Below, one piece after another: positions 59,928 through 64,000 of a stretch of DNA of 64,000 bases. The notes below the pieces were generated by a model. It had not been told where the DNA came from, did not search any database, and saw nothing but the letters and a program-made list of their open reading frames with translations. A program made the translations under genes and the position numbers. This stretch comes from Paenibacillus plantiphilus (GTDB lineage Bacteria; Bacillota; Bacilli; Paenibacillales; Paenibacillaceae), in contig NZ_CAKMMF010000014.1 in assembly GCF_927798095.1 (NCBI RefSeq), forward strand, positions 106,184 through 170,183, given 5' to 3'. Position 1 is the stretch's first letter, and every line of letters begins with the position of its first letter.

Positions 59928-61250
59928 ATGATGCGAACCTTTTATTTTACCATGATGCTGACGATTGTCATTTGTTTGAATGCCGCATGCAGTCCACCCG
60001 AGGTGGATACAGTGGAAGAGGTTGAACTAAAGGTGCTGTACGCTTCCAAAGCAGCATTTCAGAGCGACTTCCACAATTTGATTCAGGCCAAGCTTCCGAA
60101 TGTTAATATTCAGGTCATTGAATTCCAGCAGATCTTCACCCCGGGCAGAGATAGAACGGATAGTTTCATCGCATTTATTAAAGAGCAACGGCCCGATTTG
60201 ATTGCAATACCCAATGATGTTCCCGGTCTGTACAGCAAGCTCGTCAAGCAGGATCTTCTGGAGCCGCTGGATGGCCGAATCGGGAAGGACGCTTTTGATT
60301 TAGAAGCCCTCATGCCCGGTCCAGTCGAGCAGCTCCGCAGCGCCGGGGACGGCTCTTTGTTTGCCCTGCCGCTGACCTTCACGGGCGATGCGCTCTTCTA
60401 CAATAAAGAGCTGTTCGATGAGCATGGCATTCCGTATCCTTCGGATGGCATGACTTTCGCCGAAATCATGCAGCTCGCCCAGCGTTTTGCCGGATTGAAG
60501 GATACTTTCGGTTACAGCGAGGTTTATCAGAGCAAGGGCTCGCTTGTCCTTCAAGCAGGGCACAGTGAGAATTTAATATGGCTGGACGCCGCTGGCAAAA
60601 AAGTATTGTTCAACACAGATGGCTGGCGCAGCGTGCTGACCCGAATTGCCGACACCCTCTCTACTGGCGTCGTGTTCGATACGGCTGCACAGCTGGACCC
60701 GTCGAAGAAACAAAACTCGTTGACGCTGGACCCCTTCCTTAAAGGGAAGTCAGCCATGACAATCGCCAATCTGGAATACATGCAGAATTTGCAGAAGGAC
60801 AGCTTTCAATGGGGCTTGGCGAGCGAGCCGATCAATCCGGTCAAACCAACCGTCTCCAGATCGCTGCAGCCCTCCAAAACAATCGGTATAAGCAGACAAT
60901 CGGCGCATGCCGAAACAGCCTGGCAGGCGCTTGCTTTCATGAACAGCGATGAAGCTGCGCGTCTTCGGTCAAGAGTTGCGGACGAATTGCCGTCCGATCT
61001 TCCTGTAAGAACAGCTTTTATCAGCAATGAACGCTGGGAGCCTTTCTATCGGTTGGAGGCTGATGCTGCGAAATGGACGTCCTTCAACTCGCTGATCGAG
61101 TATTTCACACCTGTCCTGACTGGAATCATTGATAACGAGATTGCTCGCACCCTCAGTCAGGAACAAACGATCGATCAAGCGCTGCACAATATCGAGCATA
61201 TGGCGGCAATCAAATGGAATGAACAACTTCAAGCGCGAGGTGATAAGTAA
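59928..61250 (+). CDS. Orphan extracellular solute-binding lipoprotein 2
   Basis: ATG-ATG start (59928 or 59931) behind AAGGAG; the signal peptide ends at LNAAC, so the 440-residue product is a lipoprotein. Family 1 binding-protein features are ELKVLYASKAAFQSDFHNL, LFALPLTFTGDALFYNKELFDEHGIPYPSDGMTFAEIMQLAQRF, FLKGKSAMTIANLEYM and AETAWQALAFMNSDEAARLRSR. It is followed with no gap by a second gene of the same family. No transporter subunits are present, so the pair may act as receptors, or share a distant permease. Confidence 0.88.
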   Translation: MMRTFYFTMMLTIVICLNAACSPPEVDTVEEVELKVLYASKAAFQSDFHNLIQAKLPNVNIQVIEFQQIFTPGRDRTDSFIAFIKEQRPDLIAIPNDVPGLYSKLVKQDLLEPLDGRIGKDAFDLEALMPGPVEQLRSAGDGSLFALPLTFTGDALFYNKELFDEHGIPYPSDGMTFAEIMQLAQRFAGLKDTFGYSEVYQSKGSLVLQAGHSENLIWLDAAGKKVLFNTDGWRSVLTRIADTLSTGVVFDTAAQLDPSKKQNSLTLDPFLKGKSAMTIANLEYMQNLQKDSFQWGLASEPINPVKPTVSRSLQPSKTIGISRQSAHAETAWQALAFMNSDEAARLRSRVADELPSDLPVRTAFISNERWEPFYRLEADAAKWTSFNSLIEYFTPVLTGIIDNEIARTLSQEQTIDQALHNIEHMAAIKWNEQLQARGDK

Positions 61251-62486
61251 ATGCTGCTTGCTACTCGAAAATCCTTCCTTTGTCTGCTGTTGCTGCTCAT
61301 CTGTGCTGCTGCCCTTCTCCCTGCCTGCTCGTCTGAGATAGGTCACGAAGAACTCGAAGGCACGCTAACTGTGGTCACCTCTTCGGAGGAGGGTTTCCTC
61401 GCCGCTTACGGCAACGCCATAAGCATCCATTATCCGAAGGTAAAGATAAACACCATCACACCGCCGGATGATATTAAGACCTTCGATCAATATGTTAATT
61501 GGTTTACAAGCACTTCAGCTGACCTCTATTCCATTGTCGGCCCACTCATCTACCAGCCTTTAGTTGATTCCGGCACGCTGTTATCGCTTGATGCATTTGT
61601 TGCGACGGACAGTAAAAATTACGAGAATGATCCATTGGGTTCCTTGTCGTATTTAAGGGAAATAGGCGGCGGCGAGCTGTTCGCGATCCCTTCAGGCTTT
61701 ACGACAAGCGCGCTTTTTATTAATAAAAGCCTCTTCCAGGCCGAAGGCGTCCCGATTCCAACGACTGAACCGATGGACTGGCAAGAAGTGCTGCGCCTTG
61801 CTTCCAGATTCGAATCCCCTCTCGTTGGATTGGATGCTTATGAAGATAGTCCGGCAAGCTTCCTCATGAGTGTAGCGAAGTCGAATACGCTCCAGATATG
61901 GGACGGGAAGCAAATGACGATTAATAATAAGGAGTGGCAGGAGGAAGCCGTCTCCTTCCAGAACCTGTTCAAAAGCGAGCGGTTCGATCTTGCAGTTGCG
62001 GACAAATTTGCGGAAGGGAAGGCAGCGATTACCTATCAGCGTCCCTCTTATGGCGAAATGCTTTCAACGAAAAAGCTCGACTTCGAATGGCAAATGCTTG
62101 CTCCGCCTGTCCAAGCGAATAACCGCCAGACGAGCTCCCAATTGTCTGCAACCGGAATGATTGGAATTGGTTCCGCCAGCAATAATCAGGAGCTGGCATG
62201 GGAAATCCTGCAATATATAATGAGCGATCGTGTATCTGTTCCAAGTCTGGACAACCTGCCTCTATTCGATAAACGCCCGACCATTAACGGCATAAATATT
62301 GAGCCGCTCTACCAAGCCGGCTTCGGCAGCTATCAAAAGCCCAAACAGCCCGCCCAGCTTGATCAGACCCTTCATGACTTGGCGGTCAGCCAGCTCGATC
62401 TGTTTCTGCAAGGCTCGCAATCCATTGCCGATACATTGAAACGCATCGAGGATGAGGGAAACACTCTCATCCGTGCAAGCAAGTAA
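61251..62486 (+). CDS. Orphan extracellular solute-binding lipoprotein 3
   Basis: The ATG directly follows the TAA of the preceding gene, with GAGGTGAT as ribosome binding site. The 411-residue product has the lipobox LLPAC and the same fold: GTLTVVTSSEEGFLAAYGNAI, LFAIPSGFTTSALFINKSLFQAEGVPIP, FAEGKAAITYQRPSYG and NQELAWEILQYIMSD. It is diverged from its neighbour, so the duplication is old. A terminator hairpin follows within 15 bp. Confidence 0.88.
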   Translation: MLLATRKSFLCLLLLLICAAALLPACSSEIGHEELEGTLTVVTSSEEGFLAAYGNAISIHYPKVKINTITPPDDIKTFDQYVNWFTSTSADLYSIVGPLIYQPLVDSGTLLSLDAFVATDSKNYENDPLGSLSYLREIGGGELFAIPSGFTTSALFINKSLFQAEGVPIPTTEPMDWQEVLRLASRFESPLVGLDAYEDSPASFLMSVAKSNTLQIWDGKQMTINNKEWQEEAVSFQNLFKSERFDLAVADKFAEGKAAITYQRPSYGEMLSTKKLDFEWQMLAPPVQANNRQTSSQLSATGMIGIGSASNNQELAWEILQYIMSDRVSVPSLDNLPLFDKRPTINGINIEPLYQAGFGSYQKPKQPAQLDQTLHDLAVSQLDLFLQGSQSIADTLKRIEDEGNTLIRASK

Positions 62487-62499
62487 TAGGACAAACGCC

Positions 62500-62548
62500 A
62501 AGGGCTGTTCCAATATCAGCGATGCTGCTGATAATCGGAGCAGCCCTT
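62500..62548 (+). terminator. Hairpin terminator between convergent genes
   Basis: AAGGGCTG...TATCAGC pairs with GCTGATA...CAGCCCTT with an internal bulge around a six-base loop; it lies between the lipoprotein pair and the convergent dehydrogenase gene and may serve both. Confidence 0.65.
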
Positions 62549-62616
62549 ATCGCTGTCCATTCGATCGGAGCAGCAGAATTGTTGATGGTTGGTTGGTTGA
62601 CTTGTTCACGCGTTGC

Positions 62617-63609
62617 TTACGGCTGGAGCTCTTTCACGATATATGCGGTCCCATGTCCGGTAAGTATGGCAGCCGCATTGCGCACAGCCACCATCTTCAT
62701 GTCCTGCCTTGTCCGGTGAGTCGCCGATCCGATATGCGGCAGCGCAACAACATTAGACATGCCAAGCAGCGGATTATTCTTGTCTACTGGCTCCTGCTCA
62801 TAGACATCCAGACCCGCACCGCGAATCTGCCCCTTGCGAAGCGCTTCAATTAGCGCCCTCTCATCAACCGTTCCTCCGCGCGATGCGTTGATGAAGAAGG
62901 CGCTCTTTTTCATCATGGCAAAATGCTCCGAGCGGATATACTGTCTAGTCTCCTCGCTTAGCGGAACCATCAGCACGACAAAATCGGATTGTCGAAGCAG
63001 CTCCTCGACCTGCAAATAATCAGCGCCATATCGCTTCTCCAGCTCTGGCCTGCGACTGCGATTGTAATAGAGCAGCTTCATTCCAAAGCCGTCCACAGCA
63101 CGTCTGGCAATGGCTTCCCCAATTCTCCCCATGCCAATGATCCCCAATGTGCTATGATGCACATCCACTCCGAAATGCGCATCTCCGGCCAAGCTGTTCC
63201 ACTCGCCTGATTTCACCAGCCTGTCCAGCTCAGGCATGCGCCTTGCCACGCTAAGCATAAGACCGAGCACCATATCGGCAACCGTTTCATCCAGAACATA
63301 AGGCGTGTGGGTACCAATAACCCCTGCAGCCCTCATCGCTTCAATATCGAAATGATTATAGCCCACAGATATGGTCGATACGAGCTTAAGTCGCTGTTGG
63401 CCTGCAGCCAGCAGTTCAGCATCAATAAGACCCGAGCTTGCGCTGCCGGTTGTAATCAGACCATCATAGCTGCCAAGCACCTCCAGCAGATGACTGCGCG
63501 GAGCCTTGCCGCCGCCCTCCCATACCGTACAATCGCAATACTGCCGAAGCCATTCGACGGGTTCCGTCCCAATTTGCTCCGTAATAAAAACCTTTGGCTT
63601 CTCGCTCAT
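62617..63609 (-). CDS. D-isomer-specific 2-hydroxyacid dehydrogenase
   Basis: The start is set at ATG 63609 (MSEKPKVFITEQIG), behind AAAGGTGG; a GTG four codons earlier overlaps that site. The 330-residue protein has the NAD-binding GIIGMGRIGEAIARR, the substrate-binding STISVGYNHFD, INASRGGTVDE (active-site Arg region), LDVYEQEPVDKNNPLL (active-site Glu) and LPHIGSAT (catalytic His). It most resembles glyoxylate/hydroxypyruvate reductases and 2-ketogluconate reductases. The substrate is not determined. Monocistronic, convergent with the lipoprotein pair. Confidence 0.92.
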   Translation of the reverse strand: MSEKPKVFITEQIGTEPVEWLRQYCDCTVWEGGGKAPRSHLLEVLGSYDGLITTGSASSGLIDAELLAAGQQRLKLVSTISVGYNHFDIEAMRAAGVIGTHTPYVLDETVADMVLGLMLSVARRMPELDRLVKSGEWNSLAGDAHFGVDVHHSTLGIIGMGRIGEAIARRAVDGFGMKLLYYNRSRRPELEKRYGADYLQVEELLRQSDFVVLMVPLSEETRQYIRSEHFAMMKKSAFFINASRGGTVDERALIEALRKGQIRGAGLDVYEQEPVDKNNPLLGMSNVVALPHIGSATHRTRQDMKMVAVRNAAAILTGHGTAYIVKELQP

Positions 63610-63880
63610 TGCTGCCACCACCTTTTCCCATTAATTTGTTTGCCGAAAATAGTAGCTGTATCTCGGTTTCATAGCTTCCCCATGCAAACTCGGAAAATTC
63701 ATATCCTCTTGATCTAGAACATCATCTGCTATCGAATTAAAGTTGGTCACGATCCCGAAGCAAGCAAATCTATGGAGCTGCCTCAAAAGGGATATTTACG
63801 CGTGTCCCGCTCCTTTTTTCCGAGCTGTAACGCGGTTTTTCAGCCTTATGGAGATTGCCAAAGGCGATTCTTCGACGTTT
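63610..63880. other. Intergenic region next to the insertion sequence
   Basis: No gene with a ribosome binding site is visible. Downstream of the dehydrogenase start the sequence must hold its promoter; the remainder up to the IS end shows no clear structure. Confidence 0.4.
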
Positions 63881-64000
63881 TGTACCTCTGTCAAGAAAGT
63901 AGACACAGAAACTAAGCGCCCTGGTGTTGCTCGTAGTACCTTTTCTCGCATTGATGCGGGGTAAGATAACCGATCGTCGAATGGATGCGGATCCGGTTGT
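63881..64000 (-). mobile_element. End of an IS3-family insertion sequence
   Basis: The likely terminal inverted repeat begins TGTACCTCTGTCAAGAAAGT at 63881, with the TG start typical of IS3-family ends, and a transposase gene end lies just inside it. The rest of the element is beyond the right edge, so the partner end and the target duplication cannot be checked. Confidence 0.75.
63912..64000 (-). CDS. IS3-family transposase, C-terminal end (partial)
   Basis: The minus-strand frame reads NRIRIHSTIGYLTPHQCEKR, then YYEQHQGA and stop. This is the typical end of the IS3-family integrase-type transposase (OrfB, rve catalytic domain), where the N-x-R-x-H-S-x-x-G-Y-x-(S/T)P motif follows the last catalytic Glu. 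The start lies outside the window. Confidence 0.85.
   Translation of the reverse strand, partial: NRIRIHSTIGYLTPHQCEKRYYEQHQGA

Noticed and set aside
1..64000. tRNA or rRNA genes
   Set aside because: No CCA-ending cloverleaf with the GTTCRA T-loop and no rRNA-like conserved blocks were seen on either strand by eye; a tRNAscan run would settle it.

Overview
The window looks like chromosomal DNA of a low-to-mid G+C Gram-positive bacterium of the Paenibacillaceae (Paenibacillus or a close relative). The evidence is strong purine-rich ribosome binding sites, frequent GTG/TTG starts, many Cys-lipoproteins, CcpA-type cre boxes, a BlaI/BlaR1 pair, a GlpD/GlpK pair and a large secreted multi-domain amylase. 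The genus is inferred from gene content and style, since no rRNA gene is present.

Layout. 1-9.2 kb: a carbohydrate block on the minus strand. A neopullulanase-like GH13 enzyme leads an apparent operon with an alcohol dehydrogenase, a solute-binding-protein homologue that lacks a signal peptide, a RibD-like reductase, a beta-phosphoglucomutase-like HAD phosphatase and a MATE exporter; a second GH13 enzyme runs off the left edge. 9.2-17.5 kb: a DUF5680-like gene, then a seven-gene minus-strand operon (acyl-CoA-dehydrogenase-like flavoenzyme, MetN-MetI-MetQ importer, tautomerase-like protein, aldo/keto reductase, PepV-like dipeptidase) divergent from an AraC regulator. It probably imports and breaks down an organosulfur or amino-acid-like compound.

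17.8-40.7 kb: the most striking part, about 23 kb in one direction: a HlyB-like ABC exporter with a degenerate C39 domain, a HlyD-like adaptor, a 953-residue secreted protein, a membrane-anchored protein, two tandem-duplicated lipoproteins and a 4617-residue RTX protein. The RTX protein has an N-terminal lipase-like domain and about 19 repeat modules. This is a type I secretion locus of proteobacterial style in what appears to be a single-membrane organism. No TolC gene is present, and the genes between hlyD and the RTX gene are candidates for a wall-crossing or surface-retention apparatus.

40.8-49.1 kb: a 2698-residue secreted amylase with two different GH13 catalytic domains, eight Fn3 domains and several starch/carbohydrate-binding modules, preceded by a cre box and a perfect inverted repeat. 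49.4-52.6 kb: glpD-glpK. 52.7-62.5 kb: three orphan sugar-binding-type lipoproteins without permeases, a BlaI/BlaR1-like sensor pair with its operator-promoter, an NADH oxidase behind four Rex/Fnr-like palindromes, a small membrane peptide and a flavin-binding PNPOx-fold protein. 62.6-64 kb: a D-2-hydroxyacid dehydrogenase and the end of an IS3-family insertion sequence.

Starts were moved from the longest open frame to the codon with a proper ribosome binding site wherever the sequence allowed. Domain names come from recognising motifs by eye. No database search was run.
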